Assembly (NCBI RefSeq): GCF_020616595.1
Contig: NZ_CP085278.1
Span: 124,001 to 188,000 of the forward strand
DNA: 64,000 nucleotides
Origin: Lentilactobacillus laojiaonis
Lineage (GTDB): Bacteria > Bacillota > Bacilli > Lactobacillales > Lactobacillaceae
Direction: 5' to 3'
A program made the position numbers and the translations under genes. Under the pieces are notes generated by a model. The model was not told the DNA's origin, did no database searches, and was given only the letters and a program-made list of their open reading frames with translations. This document shows positions 1 through 8,664 of the stretch, in pieces (the stretch's first letter is position 1; the number at the start of each line of letters is the position of its first letter).

Positions 1-736
1 CTTTAGTGATAGCAATGGTGTGTTCATATTGAGATGAAGCGGAGTTATCGGCTGAAACATAGTAAACCCAGTCATCTTTTTTATCGTAACGATCAACAAT
101 GCCCCAATCACCCATATTAACCATTGGTTCGATGGTAATGGTCATACCTTCTTTAAGACGGGGACCTTTACCACTAACTCCATAGCCGGGGATATTAGGA
201 TCTTCATGAATAGTAGGTTGGATACCATGACCGATTAATTCACGAACATCACCGAAATGGTTTTCGTCTTCGATGTATTTTTGCATAACGGCACCAATAT
301 CACCTACACGATTACCAACTTTAGCTTGTTCAATTCCCATGTACAAAGCTTTTTTAGTAACATCCATTAAGCGTTGTTTTTCAGGATCAATGTCACCAAC
401 GGCATAGGTCCAACATGAGTCACTTTGGAAACCATCGTATTCCACACACATATCAACTTTAACTAAATCGCCATTTTTTAATTTAAGGCCCTTACGGGGA
501 ATTCCATGAGCGACTTCTTCATTAATCGAGATACAAGTAGCGAATTTATAGCCGTCAAAACCAATTTCTGAAGCAATGGCTCCATGAGATTCGATGTAGT
601 TTCTAGAAAATTCTTCGATTTCCCAAGTATCTAAACCGGGCTTAATTAGGTCTCTTAAACCGAGATGGACTCCAGCTAAGATATGACCAGATTCGGCCAT
701 TTTTTTAATTTCACGATCGGATTTAAGTGTAATCAA
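1..736 (-). CDS. map: Methionine aminopeptidase type I (3' end outside window)
   Basis: Cytosolic metallopeptidase that removes the initiator methionine from new proteins. The 245 residues visible show the family pattern: HGIP followed by KVDMC, the GHGIQPTIHEDPNIP stretch and EPMVNMG, which carry metal ligands (Asp, His, Glu). The start is TTG at 736, preceded by AGGAAG about 8 bases upstream; no competing ATG gives the conserved beginning MITLKSDREI. The C-terminal end runs off the window, so the gene is partial only because of the cut. It follows a 56-residue ORF by 27 bases and may be co-transcribed with it. Confidence 0.95.
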   Translation of the reverse strand, partial: MITLKSDREIKKMAESGHILAGVHLGLRDLIKPGLDTWEIEEFSRNYIESHGAIASEIGFDGYKFATCISINEEVAHGIPRKGLKLKNGDLVKVDMCVEYDGFQSDSCWTYAVGDIDPEKQRLMDVTKKALYMGIEQAKVGNRVGDIGAVMQKYIEDENHFGDVRELIGHGIQPTIHEDPNIPGYGVSGKGPRLKEGMTITIEPMVNMGDWGIVDRYDKKDDWVYYVSADNSASSQYEHTIAITK

Positions 737-763
737 TATAATTTCTTCCTTTATAAATAGTTA

Positions 764-934
764 TTAATTTAATTCATCAATGATTCCCTTGTTTAGGGCA
801 TTTAAAACTAATTGAATTTCTGAAGATTTAGAATCTACTAGATATTGCATAGTTTCGTTATCTAGTTTCTTGGCTTCTTGCATTTGACTTTCTAAAAAAC
901 TTAGTTGGTCATTTAAATATTCACTTAATTTCAT
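764..934 (-). CDS. Small acidic helical protein, 56 residues, unknown function
   Basis: I do not recognise this gene. It begins MKLSEYLNDQLSFLESQ and ends KGIIDELN. A clear GAGGTG lies about 6 bases before the ATG, which is the main argument that it is translated. The composition (Glu, Gln, Leu, Asp, Asn, no cysteine) suggests one or two amphipathic helices and no membrane segment. It lies just upstream of map on the same strand and downstream of pepO, so it could be the first gene of a short map transcript. Confidence 0.6.
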   Translation of the reverse strand: MKLSEYLNDQLSFLESQMQEAKKLDNETMQYLVDSKSSEIQLVLNALNKGIIDELN

Positions 935-1008
935 TATAATCACCTCAGCCTTTGAGTATATTATAGCTCAAATAAAAGTAACTGAACACCTTGTTAGTAA
1001 ACTTGAGA

Positions 1009-2928
1009 TTACCAAATCTTAACTCGTTGGCTAGGTTCCAAGTACATACCGTCTCCTGGTTGAACGTCAAAGGTAGTGTAGAAATCATCTAGATTTTTAA
1101 CTTGAACGTTGGCCCGTAATTCAGCCGGAGCATGTACATCTACGCTTAATAGAAGTTCTTGATATTGTTGAGTAGACTTGTTGCGCCAAATTTTAGCCCA
1201 GTTAGTAAAGAATTCGTATAAGTCATAATCTTCTTCACCTTTGGCAGCTTCTAAAGCACAGACTAAACCGCCAGCATCCGCAATGTTTTCTGAAACGGTT
1301 AATTTACCGTTAACTTTACCACCAGCAAATGGTAAGCCATCAAATTCTTTAATCATTTGTTTAGATAATTCAGTAAAGTGTTGGTGATCTTCTTTAGTCC
1401 ACCAGTTATTTAAATTACCTAGTTCATCAAATAACGAACCATTATTATCAAAAGCGTGGGAAATTTCATGCGCGATTACGGCACCAATACCACCATAATT
1501 TTGACTAGGAGTTTGGTCTAAACTATAAAAGGGTGCTTGTAAAATTGCGGCGGGAAAGACAATAATGTTTTTAAAAGGATGGTAATAAGCATTTACCGTG
1601 CTAGCACTCATTTCCCATTTTTTACGATCGACAGGTTTATCGAGTTGATCGAAACTATCTTCGCGAGAAATTTTAGTGAAGTTAATGATATTGTCTAGAA
1701 GATTTCCACCATCTGAAGCCGGTTTGACCTTAAACTTGTATTCTAGTTTATCGATTTTATCCGGATAACCCACTTGAAGTTCTAGCGAGTCTAATTTTAA
1801 GATGGCTTTTTCTTTAGTGGCTTTACCTAGCCATTCATTAGTAATTAAACGACTCTTATAGACGTTAATCATACTTACTACCATTTGTTCAACGTCGGCT
1901 TTAGCTTTTTCACCAAAGTATTTTTGAGCGTAGTAGTCCCCGACAGTCTGATTGAATACCCCGGTTGCTAAATAAAATGCTGATTTTTTCTGAGGAGTTG
2001 CTGTCTTTTTACCTGATAGGGCTTGGCTATAGATATTGTTAGCTTGTCTAAAGTCTTCTGATAAATAATTAGCATAGCGATTAACCACTTTAACTAGCAT
2101 CCAACTTTTCATTAAATCAAAAGTATCGGGATTCATAATTTGATTTAATGCTTGGTAGTATTTAGGTTCTGAAACGATAATTTGTTCCGGAACATTTTTG
2201 AAAAGTTGTTGAGCTAATTCATTTAAATCGATATGGTCACTAAATTTAATGAAATCGGCAAAGGGCATGGGATTATAAATCTTACTGTAATCGGCAGCTT
2301 CTTCGGCTGATTTAACGTGTGGAGCAATTAAAGCATCAAATTTTTTAGCGTCTGCGATGATTTGATTAGCTTCATCTTCACCGTAGTCGGCTAACTTAAG
2401 TAACTCAACTGCCATCTTAGTAAAAATTGGCATTAATTGTTGGTAAGCCGGATTATCATTTTCATAGTAGGTACGATCAGGTAAAAATAGTCCGGGAACT
2501 TCGGCATATAAAGTATTTACTTGGGTATTTTTCATATCTTGATCGACCGAATAACTAAATGGTAGTGGTAACCCCGTTAAAGTCCAATCGGCTAGTTGAT
2601 CATTAAGTTCTTTAAAGGATTTTAATTCAGTAATGCGTTTAAGATAGGGTAATAATGGTGCGTTGCCATCTTGGTCTCGTTTTTTAAAATTATTAGCTAA
2701 GTCATAAAGTTTAAAAAATTCAAACAAAGTTGGTTGATTAAGTGAAATATCGTCATCCATCATGTCGTCAAAATCATGCATGAGTTGTTTATCGATATTG
2801 TCATTGAGATCCATAAAACTACCGGTGGATGCATGATCGTCTGGAATCTTAGCGTCTTTAATCCAATCTGCATTAACGGCGTGATATAAATCATTTTTTA
2901 AAAGTTGTTTACCAATTGTTTCAGCCAT
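1009..2928 (-). CDS. pepO: M13-family endopeptidase PepO
   Basis: Zinc oligopeptidase of the neprilysin (M13) family, a cytoplasmic enzyme in lactobacilli that cuts medium-length peptides. The zinc motif HEISH is near residue 487, the third ligand lies in ENIADAGG about 60 residues later, and NAYY with the VFPAAILQAPF stretch before the zinc site is typical. There is no signal peptide or membrane anchor. An in-frame ATG at 2943 exists, but its own bases form the GGAGG that sits 8 bases before the ATG at 2928, so the start at 2928 (639 residues, MAETIGKQLLK) is preferred. Full length for the family. Confidence 0.95.
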   Translation of the reverse strand: MAETIGKQLLKNDLYHAVNADWIKDAKIPDDHASTGSFMDLNDNIDKQLMHDFDDMMDDDISLNQPTLFEFFKLYDLANNFKKRDQDGNAPLLPYLKRITELKSFKELNDQLADWTLTGLPLPFSYSVDQDMKNTQVNTLYAEVPGLFLPDRTYYENDNPAYQQLMPIFTKMAVELLKLADYGEDEANQIIADAKKFDALIAPHVKSAEEAADYSKIYNPMPFADFIKFSDHIDLNELAQQLFKNVPEQIIVSEPKYYQALNQIMNPDTFDLMKSWMLVKVVNRYANYLSEDFRQANNIYSQALSGKKTATPQKKSAFYLATGVFNQTVGDYYAQKYFGEKAKADVEQMVVSMINVYKSRLITNEWLGKATKEKAILKLDSLELQVGYPDKIDKLEYKFKVKPASDGGNLLDNIINFTKISREDSFDQLDKPVDRKKWEMSASTVNAYYHPFKNIIVFPAAILQAPFYSLDQTPSQNYGGIGAVIAHEISHAFDNNGSLFDELGNLNNWWTKEDHQHFTELSKQMIKEFDGLPFAGGKVNGKLTVSENIADAGGLVCALEAAKGEEDYDLYEFFTNWAKIWRNKSTQQYQELLLSVDVHAPAELRANVQVKNLDDFYTTFDVQPGDGMYLEPSQRVKIW

Positions 2929-3002
2929 GTGTAGTGCCTCCATTAGAATGTAATTATTGAATAGTATATTCTAGTTCTTAAATTTTTAAAAGTAAGATAA
3001 AT

Positions 3003-3036
3003 AATAAAAAACGCTAAGTAATTAGCGTTTTTTATT
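3003..3036. terminator. Bidirectional rho-independent terminator
   Basis: Fifteen-base arms with A-run and T-run on either side and a GTAA loop. It overlaps the stop codon of the lipoprotein gene (minus strand) and would end that transcript before pepO. Confidence 0.85.
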
Positions 3037-3925
3037 ATTTAGTAATTAAGATGTAGATATTTTTAGCTGAAAAGGCGGTATCAAATTTAACCCCATGATT
3101 GGTAATGGTGGTTGATTTGGTAGAAGAAGGATTCTTTTTAATTTCTTTAACTTCTTTACCAAAGGCCTTTAAGACTTCTTGGGCGTTAGCGCCGGTACTA
3201 TTTGCTAATAAACTAAGAGCAGTACCAAAAGCTTTTTGACCAGCTGTAGAACTTAGATCCTTGGTCTTAAGGCTAAGGACTAAGCTAAGGGTTTGACCTT
3301 GATCAAGATTACCTTGAATAGTGTAATTTTTAGCGGTAACTAAATCTTGAATACCATCTTTGGGATGGTCTGGTAAGAATTGGTCATTTAATTTAGTTTT
3401 AGCTTGCTTAGAAGCTTGGCCAAATTGTTCTTTAAACTTAGTTGATTTTTGCATAAGCTCAGCAGCTTTGGTTTGAGCTTGTTGCGGATCTTTCTTAGCT
3501 AAAGCTTTTAACTGAGCTTGTTGTTTTTGTAACTCAACTGCTTGTTTAGTAAGATCTTTGGGTAAGCTCGCATTAACTAAATTAGTATTGTAGCTCTTTT
3601 TAATTTGTTCATATTTACCTAAAGAGGTTTGTTTCTTTACCGTAACGGTTTTATTGAGGGAACCATGACTGATTTTTACAGTTTGATTCTTTAAAGTTGC
3701 AGGAACTTGGAATAAAAAGGTATTTTGATTAACTTTAACTGAATGTTTAGTTCCGTTATTGATTTGATAATCAATTTTATCTAGATTTTTGGCAGTTCCT
3801 TTAATGGTTGCTGAAACTTTATCAGCAGAATAAACTTGTTTTTGAGTTGTGATTGATTGTTTACCACATCCACTTAATAGTAGGGCTAATAAAGCAGTGG
3901 GTATTGCAAAATGTTTTAGTTTCAT
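3035..3925 (-). CDS. Putative lipoprotein, 296 residues, unknown function
   Basis: The N-terminus is a type II signal peptide: basic start MKLKHF, hydrophobic core, then a lipobox LSGC with Cys20. The mature part holds a short beta-rich segment (residues about 30-100), a Lys/Gln/Ala-rich probably coiled-coil region (about 105-180) and a C-terminal domain with no motif I can name. It should be anchored on the outer face of the membrane. It is monocistronic: its own terminator follows, and the gene upstream is divergent. I do not recognise the family. Confidence 0.75.
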   Translation of the reverse strand: MKLKHFAIPTALLALLLSGCGKQSITTQKQVYSADKVSATIKGTAKNLDKIDYQINNGTKHSVKVNQNTFLFQVPATLKNQTVKISHGSLNKTVTVKKQTSLGKYEQIKKSYNTNLVNASLPKDLTKQAVELQKQQAQLKALAKKDPQQAQTKAAELMQKSTKFKEQFGQASKQAKTKLNDQFLPDHPKDGIQDLVTAKNYTIQGNLDQGQTLSLVLSLKTKDLSSTAGQKAFGTALSLLANSTGANAQEVLKAFGKEVKEIKKNPSSTKSTTITNHGVKFDTAFSAKNIYILITK

Positions 3926-4045
3926 GATCCATCTCCATTTTTTTATCTAAAAAACATAATAGCATAAAATAGGGTAAAATAATGCGATAAAATTATACAA
4001 ATGCTATTATATGAATGTAATTAAATTATTGAGGGGGAATTAATA

Positions 4046-4474
4046 ATGTATGAAAATATCTTAGTACCAGTCGATGGTAGTGAAAATTCAACTAGTGCGG
4101 TAAAAGAAGCAATTCAATTGGCTAAGGTGTTTGATGCTAAGTTACAAGTAGTGTCAATTGCCACTGATCAACGCTATGTCCAATATGGAGTTACCTTAGG
4201 TAATGATGTTATGGATTCTTTTGAACAGGCAGCTAATAAAATCTTGGATGATGCCAAAAAATTAATTGATGCCGCCGGTATTAAATCCGAAACGCACTTC
4301 ATTATTGGAATTCCCAAGGTTCAAATTGCTGAAAAATTACCTGAAGAATTAAATACTCAATTAACAGTGATTGGTAAATCCGGTATGAACGCAATTTCTA
4401 GAGCAATTTTAGGTTCAACCACTGCTTATGTAGTTCGCCATTCTAATACCAATGTCTTCGTGGTTGAAGAATAA
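4046..4474 (+). CDS. Universal stress protein, UspA family
   Basis: Single-domain 142-residue UspA protein starting MYENILVPVDGSENS. It retains the nucleotide-binding pattern G-2x-G-9x-G-S (GKSG...LGST near residues 110-127), so it probably binds ATP, as the UspFG/MJ0577 type does. SD is GAGGGGG about 8 bases before the ATG. It has its own promoter region and a strong terminator. A second UspA protein at 37245-37700 shares the motif. These proteins act in the cytosol in stress survival; the precise partner is unknown. Confidence 0.93.
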   Translation: MYENILVPVDGSENSTSAVKEAIQLAKVFDAKLQVVSIATDQRYVQYGVTLGNDVMDSFEQAANKILDDAKKLIDAAGIKSETHFIIGIPKVQIAEKLPEELNTQLTVIGKSGMNAISRAILGSTTAYVVRHSNTNVFVVEE

Positions 4475-4512
4475 GATAGTAGTACTTAAAATAAATATGA
4501 ATAATTAATCTG

Positions 4513-4546
4513 AAAATAAGCTTTAGCCTGCGCTAAAGCTTATTTT
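4513..4546 (+). terminator. Rho-independent terminator after the UspA gene
   Basis: Perfect 15-base arms around a four-base loop (CTGC), ending in TTATTTT. It lies between the stress protein gene and the first YibE/F gene. Confidence 0.85.
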
Positions 4547-4561
4547 GATAAAGGAGTCATA

Positions 4562-5671
4562 ATGAAATCATTTTTATCAAGTCATTGGGTCAAACTACTA
4601 TTAATAGTAGTGGGTGCTATCGCGGTAGTGCTAGTTACCAAGTATGATGATCAACTTTATCGCCAACCAATTTTTGAAATTCAACAGGTTCAGACAAAGT
4701 CCACCACCAAAATTACCGACGATTTTAATAATCCAGACACGCAGACCAAGCAAGTATTAACTGGAATAGTTACGAATGGTAAATATCGAGGCAAGCAATT
4801 ACAAATAAATAATACATACTCCCATTCTCATGGTATGGATATTAAATATCGTGCTGGCCAGAAAGTATTTTTAAATTATCACGTTCATCCTAAATTTCAT
4901 GCCACCATTAAAAATTTAAAACGCGATACGGTGGTAGTTTTTCTAGGATATTTAGTAATAGTTTTGTTACTGGTACTACTAAAAAGAAGTGGCTTACTTA
5001 CACTAATAAGTATTGTCATTAACAGTATTTTATTTATCGGGGCCATTCAACTTAATCGGTTAACCAATGGTGGTCCAGTAATAGTAATTTTTAGTATTTT
5101 AGCAGTAGTTTTCTGTGTTATTACGTTAGGCTTGGTCCTAGGCTTTAATCGCCAAACGTGGATTACTTTGTGCGCCGCATTAGGCGGAACAATCTGCGCC
5201 TTACTTTTAAGTTGGTTAGTTTTTATAATTACTAAAGAAAAGGGCGTTTATTATGAATCCATGGAATTTGTTACACAGTTACCCAAACCCTTACTGGCGA
5301 CGGAAATTCTTATTGGTGTCTTAGGAGCGGTAATGGATGAAGCGACAGATATAGTGGCTTCCTTATTTGCCTTAAAACAGGAAAATCCGCAAATCACTAC
5401 GAAACAAATTTTTGATTCGGGAAGAAAAATTGGTAGTTCAATTATGGGCCCTCTAATTAACGTTTTATTTTTTGTGTTTATGGGAGAAACTCTGCCGATG
5501 ACGTTATTATTTTTAAAAAATGGTAATTCCTGGGGATATTCTTTTTCGATGAATATGTCCTTGGGGATGATTTCTAGTTTAATAAGCGCAATTGGGATTG
5601 TAATGACCGTATTATTGGCTAGTCTATTTACAAGTCTATGGCTGAAAGGACAAACAAAATGGGAACCATAA
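4562..5671 (+). CDS. YibE/F family membrane protein (larger partner)
   Basis: The protein has an N-terminal membrane anchor (residues about 9-27), an extracytoplasmic region to about residue 120 with a beta-rich domain, and then about seven or eight hydrophobic segments. The stretch EILIGVLGAVMDEATDIVASL and the later GSSIMGPLINVLFF are typical of the YibE/F family (Pfam PF07907). The function of the family is not established; a transport role is often guessed. It overlaps the next gene, also YibE/F, so the two products are probably partners. SD is AAAGGAG about 6 bases before the ATG. Confidence 0.85.
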   Translation: MKSFLSSHWVKLLLIVVGAIAVVLVTKYDDQLYRQPIFEIQQVQTKSTTKITDDFNNPDTQTKQVLTGIVTNGKYRGKQLQINNTYSHSHGMDIKYRAGQKVFLNYHVHPKFHATIKNLKRDTVVVFLGYLVIVLLLVLLKRSGLLTLISIVINSILFIGAIQLNRLTNGGPVIVIFSILAVVFCVITLGLVLGFNRQTWITLCAALGGTICALLLSWLVFIITKEKGVYYESMEFVTQLPKPLLATEILIGVLGAVMDEATDIVASLFALKQENPQITTKQIFDSGRKIGSSIMGPLINVLFFVFMGETLPMTLLFLKNGNSWGYSFSMNMSLGMISSLISAIGIVMTVLLASLFTSLWLKGQTKWEP

Positions 5672-6411
5672 CAACTTTAGGAATTATTTTATTAATCTTA
5701 ATGCTATTAGTAGATGGTAATAAAATAATTGGTTCGTATTTAAGTTTAATAATTAATTTCGGGATTTTATTTTTTAGCGTAGTTTTAATGGCTTTAGGAT
5801 TTCCACCACTAGTAGTGACGATTGTAGCTAGTGTGGTAGTTCTAGCGATAACCATTTTTTGGAGTAATGCTAGTGATCGTTCCAGTAACGTAGCGTTTAA
5901 AGCCTCACTAATTGTCTTATTTTTATTAATTATTTTAATTATAATTGTTGAGAAATGGGCCTTAGTTGGTGGATTTGGAATCGAAGAAAGTGAAGAATTA
6001 GAGGGTTTGTCGATTCTGGTAGGGACTAATTTTACTAAAATTGCCATTTCTACTGTAATCTTAAGTGCACTGGGGGCGATTAGTGAAGCGGCGATTGCCA
6101 TTTCATCGGGCCTAGATGAAATAATTGATTACGATGACAATTTACCCGCTCAAAGAATTTTAATTAATGGGCAAATAATTGGCCAACAAATTATTGGTAC
6201 GGCAGTCAATACCTTATTTTTTGGATTTTTTGGCAGCTCATTAGCGTTATTTATTTGGTTTTCAGATTTACATTATTCATTGGGACAAATTATTAACGAT
6301 AAATTGTTTGTAGCACAACTTATTTCGATTTTAATTGCCATAATCGGAGTTATTTTAATTATTCCCGTTACTACATATGTAATGTATATAAATTATAAAA
6401 AGACTAAATAA
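5659..6411 (+). CDS. YibE/F family membrane protein (smaller partner)
   Basis: A 250-residue hydrophobic protein with about seven membrane segments; GAISEAAIAISSGLDEI matches the family motif seen in the upstream protein (GAVMDEATDIVASL), and GTAVNTLFFGFFG matches MGPLINVLFF. It lacks the extracytoplasmic domain of its partner. The start at 5659 is preferred because AAAGGA lies 8 bases upstream; an in-frame ATG at 5638 has no such site. It overlaps the upstream gene by 13 bases, a sign of translational coupling. Function unknown. Confidence 0.85.
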   Translation: MGTITTLGIILLILMLLVDGNKIIGSYLSLIINFGILFFSVVLMALGFPPLVVTIVASVVVLAITIFWSNASDRSSNVAFKASLIVLFLLIILIIIVEKWALVGGFGIEESEELEGLSILVGTNFTKIAISTVILSALGAISEAAIAISSGLDEIIDYDDNLPAQRILINGQIIGQQIIGTAVNTLFFGFFGSSLALFIWFSDLHYSLGQIINDKLFVAQLISILIAIIGVILIIPVTTYVMYINYKKTK

Positions 6412-6440
6412 AAAGAACTTCTCAAGTGAGAAGTTCTTTT
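6411..6440. terminator. Bidirectional terminator shared by the YibE/F operon and a lysozyme gene
   Basis: Thirteen-base arms (AAAAGAACTTCTC and its complement) around AAGT. The plus-strand YibE/F operon and the minus-strand lysozyme gene converge here. Confidence 0.88.
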
Positions 6441-6445
6441 TATTT

Positions 6446-7861
6446 TTATTTAAGTGAGCCGCCGTAGATCCAGCCAACTAATTTACCATTGTAGTAACAG
6501 CGGTAGTATTTAGTACTCCAGCCTTCTTTGGTACCAACACTATCATAAGTTAAAGTTTTACCAATATAGTTTTTACTATTATTGATTTTACGAATTGATT
6601 TGTATTGACTACCAGTAACGTGGTTGTAGAAGTTTGAAGCAGGGCTATCGATTACAGTTTTCTTACCACTAGTGTGTTTGTAAGTAACATTTGGTCCTAA
6701 GGCTTTTGCATTAATCCAACCAATATTTTTACCATTGTAGTAACAACGATAGTATGTAGCATTATTAGTGGTTAAAATACCTTTTTTATTTACAGTAATT
6801 TGTTTACCCTTATAAGTACTTCCGTAGTTAGTCAATCTAGTTTTGTACTTGTTGTTGCCAGGAACGTGGTTGTAGAAGTTGTAGCTGTTTGATTTAACGA
6901 TAAATTTGCGTGAATAATCTGAATATTTAACATTTTCAACAAAGGTTGAACCAGAGTTGGAATTGTTATCATTACCAGTATTAGTGTTATTGTCACTACC
7001 AGAGTTAGAGTTATTGTCGCTACCAGAATTTGAATTATTATCGTTATCGTTTGAGCTACTTCCTAAGAACCAACTTGCTGAATGGTTGCTTGAAATACTT
7101 GCATCAACGTTTTGGTTTAAAGAACTTAGGTAGTAACTATCAGTGTATTGCCATAAATCATGCACGGTGCTTGGTTCGTATGATTGGTAAGCAGCTAACC
7201 AGAAACCATCGTAATCACTAACGGCTTTGCTAGCGTATGAGTACATAAATGAAGCATATGAGTATAATAATACTTTACGGTTACCAGCATAACTCTTCAT
7301 GGTATTGTACCAGTTAGTAGCTGCAGTATTAGTATTTCCTGAAGAAGTTTGATCTTCGTAATCATTTACATAGAACTTAGCGTTAGGTGCGCGGTTATAT
7401 AAATCTTTAGCTTCAGTTTTAGCATCGCTAGGACTTGAATATTGACTAAATGAGTAAACCCCATAAGGAATATTGTATTTTTCAACTAAGGCTTTATTGT
7501 GAGCAAAAGTTTTATCGTAGTAGTTACTACCATATTGAACACGTAAAATTACAAAAGGTACTTGGTTCTTCATGGCTTTAACTTGGGCATCTGTAAATGA
7601 TCCTTGCCATTCAGATAAATCCGGAATGGATTTAGTGTAGCTAGTGGTAGATTTTGCAAGAAGTGCTCGACTCATTGCGTTATTAATTTGAGGATATTTT
7701 GAACCCATGGTTCCTTTAGGTTTTTCTTTAATAGTTTGGTTAATTGCAGCAGCTGCTGAACTAGCAGTGTTAGAAGCTGCATTAGCTGGGTTAGAAAGGG
7801 CCATGGCAGTACCACTAACTAAGGCAGCGGTTAGTAAAAATTTATTTGCTTTTGAAAACAT
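6446..7861 (-). CDS. Secreted GH25 lysozyme with two C-terminal SH3-like repeats
   Basis: Muramidase that should cut the glycan of peptidoglycan outside the cell. Order: signal peptide (residues 1-29, ending NPANA-A), GH25 domain (about 76-265) with DLSEWQG near 81 and the acidic D-x-E of NDYED (Asp167, Glu169), a Ser/Asn/Asp/Gly linker of repeated units (about 270-305), then two SH3/GW-like repeats, each containing FYNHV and ending YYRCYYNGK-GWI. The repeats probably bind the wall. SD is AAAGGAG about 6 bases before the ATG. It is paralogous to the gene at 8665-9777, which has a different C-terminus. Confidence 0.92.
   Translation of the reverse strand: MFSKANKFLLTAALVSGTAMALSNPANAASNTASSAAAAINQTIKEKPKGTMGSKYPQINNAMSRALLAKSTTSYTKSIPDLSEWQGSFTDAQVKAMKNQVPFVILRVQYGSNYYDKTFAHNKALVEKYNIPYGVYSFSQYSSPSDAKTEAKDLYNRAPNAKFYVNDYEDQTSSGNTNTAATNWYNTMKSYAGNRKVLLYSYASFMYSYASKAVSDYDGFWLAAYQSYEPSTVHDLWQYTDSYYLSSLNQNVDASISSNHSASWFLGSSSNDNDNNSNSGSDNNSNSGSDNNTNTGNDNNSNSGSTFVENVKYSDYSRKFIVKSNSYNFYNHVPGNNKYKTRLTNYGSTYKGKQITVNKKGILTTNNATYYRCYYNGKNIGWINAKALGPNVTYKHTSGKKTVIDSPASNFYNHVTGSQYKSIRKINNSKNYIGKTLTYDSVGTKEGWSTKYYRCYYNGKLVGWIYGGSLK
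6940..7055 (-). repeat. Ser/Asn/Asp-rich linker repeat within the lysozyme gene
   Basis: Imperfect repeats encode units of the type SDNNSNSG between the catalytic domain and the wall-binding repeats. Such low-complexity linkers can change length by slippage; the units here differ slightly at the DNA level, which would reduce this. Confidence 0.75.
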
Positions 7862-7967
7862 GATAACTCCTTTAAAATCATAACTTTAATTATTTCTTAT
7901 GTAGATACACTCATTGTAAAGGCATAATGATACAGCCAGAACACAGAAATATTTCAAATTAGTTAAT

Positions 7968-8001
7968 AAATGTTACTGTTCACACATAAACAGTAATATT
8001 T
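7968..8001. repeat. Inverted repeat, possible weak terminator
   Basis: Thirteen-base arms (one wobble pair) with an 8-base loop overlap the end of the ProA-like gene. There is no clear T-run on the minus strand after the hairpin, so it may be a weak terminator or an mRNA-end stabiliser rather than a strong stop. Confidence 0.5.
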
Positions 8002-8599
8002 AAATGTAAATAATTGAAACTTTAAGATTGTCTAAAGCAGACGAATCCTCCTGTTTAGCAAAGAGTTGATCTATTTTTAGTTCATAATTTTGAATCTGAT
8101 TTAAAGAAATTAAGTTAATGAAATGCTGCTCAATATTATATTTAGCTAGAGTTTGATTAATGATAGTTTGTAAGACCTGGCTTAATTGCTGAATTTGCGG
8201 ATTAACAAAAATGATTAAACTTAGTCCTTTAATTAAGCTAATACCGACGGCATCGATTAACAGGTTTAGATTATTCATATTGTAAAACCCAATAATATGT
8301 TGTTGTGAAGTAGTTTCATGATCAATCAAGGTAAAGGAAGTGTTTAAATCATCTAGTGAAGAGGGAAGGTTACTAATTTCTCTTAGTTCAAACACTAATT
8401 GGTTAATATCTTCAATAGTTAAATTAGTTTCTGGTTGATTAAGATTGTTAGCAATATCGACTTGGATGGCTGCTAATAATTGGTTGGTAGCTGCTTTAAT
8501 AGCCTCAGCGAGATCTAATGTTATTTGGCTGATTTGATTACTAGATAATTCTTTGACGAAATTAGCAGTATTTATGAGACTCTCGGCATTTAAATTCAT
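8000..8599 (-). CDS. Half-length ProA-like (gamma-glutamyl phosphate reductase) protein
   Basis: A 199-residue protein whose pattern follows the first half of ProA, an aldehyde-dehydrogenase-fold enzyme: a helical start (ANFVKELSS, then AEAIKAATNQLLAAIQVDI), LTIEDINQLVFELREISNLP, and then IIGFYNMNNLNLLIDAVGISLIKG, which lines up with the family's [25 protein letters not shown]. The catalytic cysteine region and the whole second half are absent, and the glycine-rich substrate loop (ILRGG) is replaced by IIFVN. It cannot be an ordinary ProA. The frame is open and has a good AAGGAG site, so it is probably expressed. The assignment is by eye. Confidence 0.6.
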   Translation of the reverse strand: MNLNAESLINTANFVKELSSNQISQITLDLAEAIKAATNQLLAAIQVDIANNLNQPETNLTIEDINQLVFELREISNLPSSLDDLNTSFTLIDHETTSQQHIIGFYNMNNLNLLIDAVGISLIKGLSLIIFVNPQIQQLSQVLQTIINQTLAKYNIEQHFINLISLNQIQNYELKIDQLFAKQEDSSALDNLKVSIIYI

Positions 8600-8635
8600 T
8601 TGTATGACTCCTTATCTAAATATTTATAAACAAAA

Positions 8636-8659
8636 AAGCTAGGAAAGTTATCCTAGCTT
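8636..8659 (-). terminator. Rho-independent terminator after the second lysozyme gene
   Basis: Nine-base arms (AAGCTAGGA and complement) with a six-base loop; read on the minus strand it is followed by a T-run. It separates the lysozyme gene at 8665 from the ProA-like gene downstream. Confidence 0.8.
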
Positions 8660-8664
8660 AATTT

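Noticed and set aside
5628-6101. Long open frame on the minus strand opposite the second YibE/F gene
   Set aside because: It lies entirely over a well-supported plus-strand gene, has no SD site, and its product has no recognisable pattern.
6940-7055. Repeat cluster that could look like a CRISPR array
   Set aside because: The units lie inside the lysozyme reading frame, encode a Ser/Asn linker and have no constant repeat/variable spacer structure.
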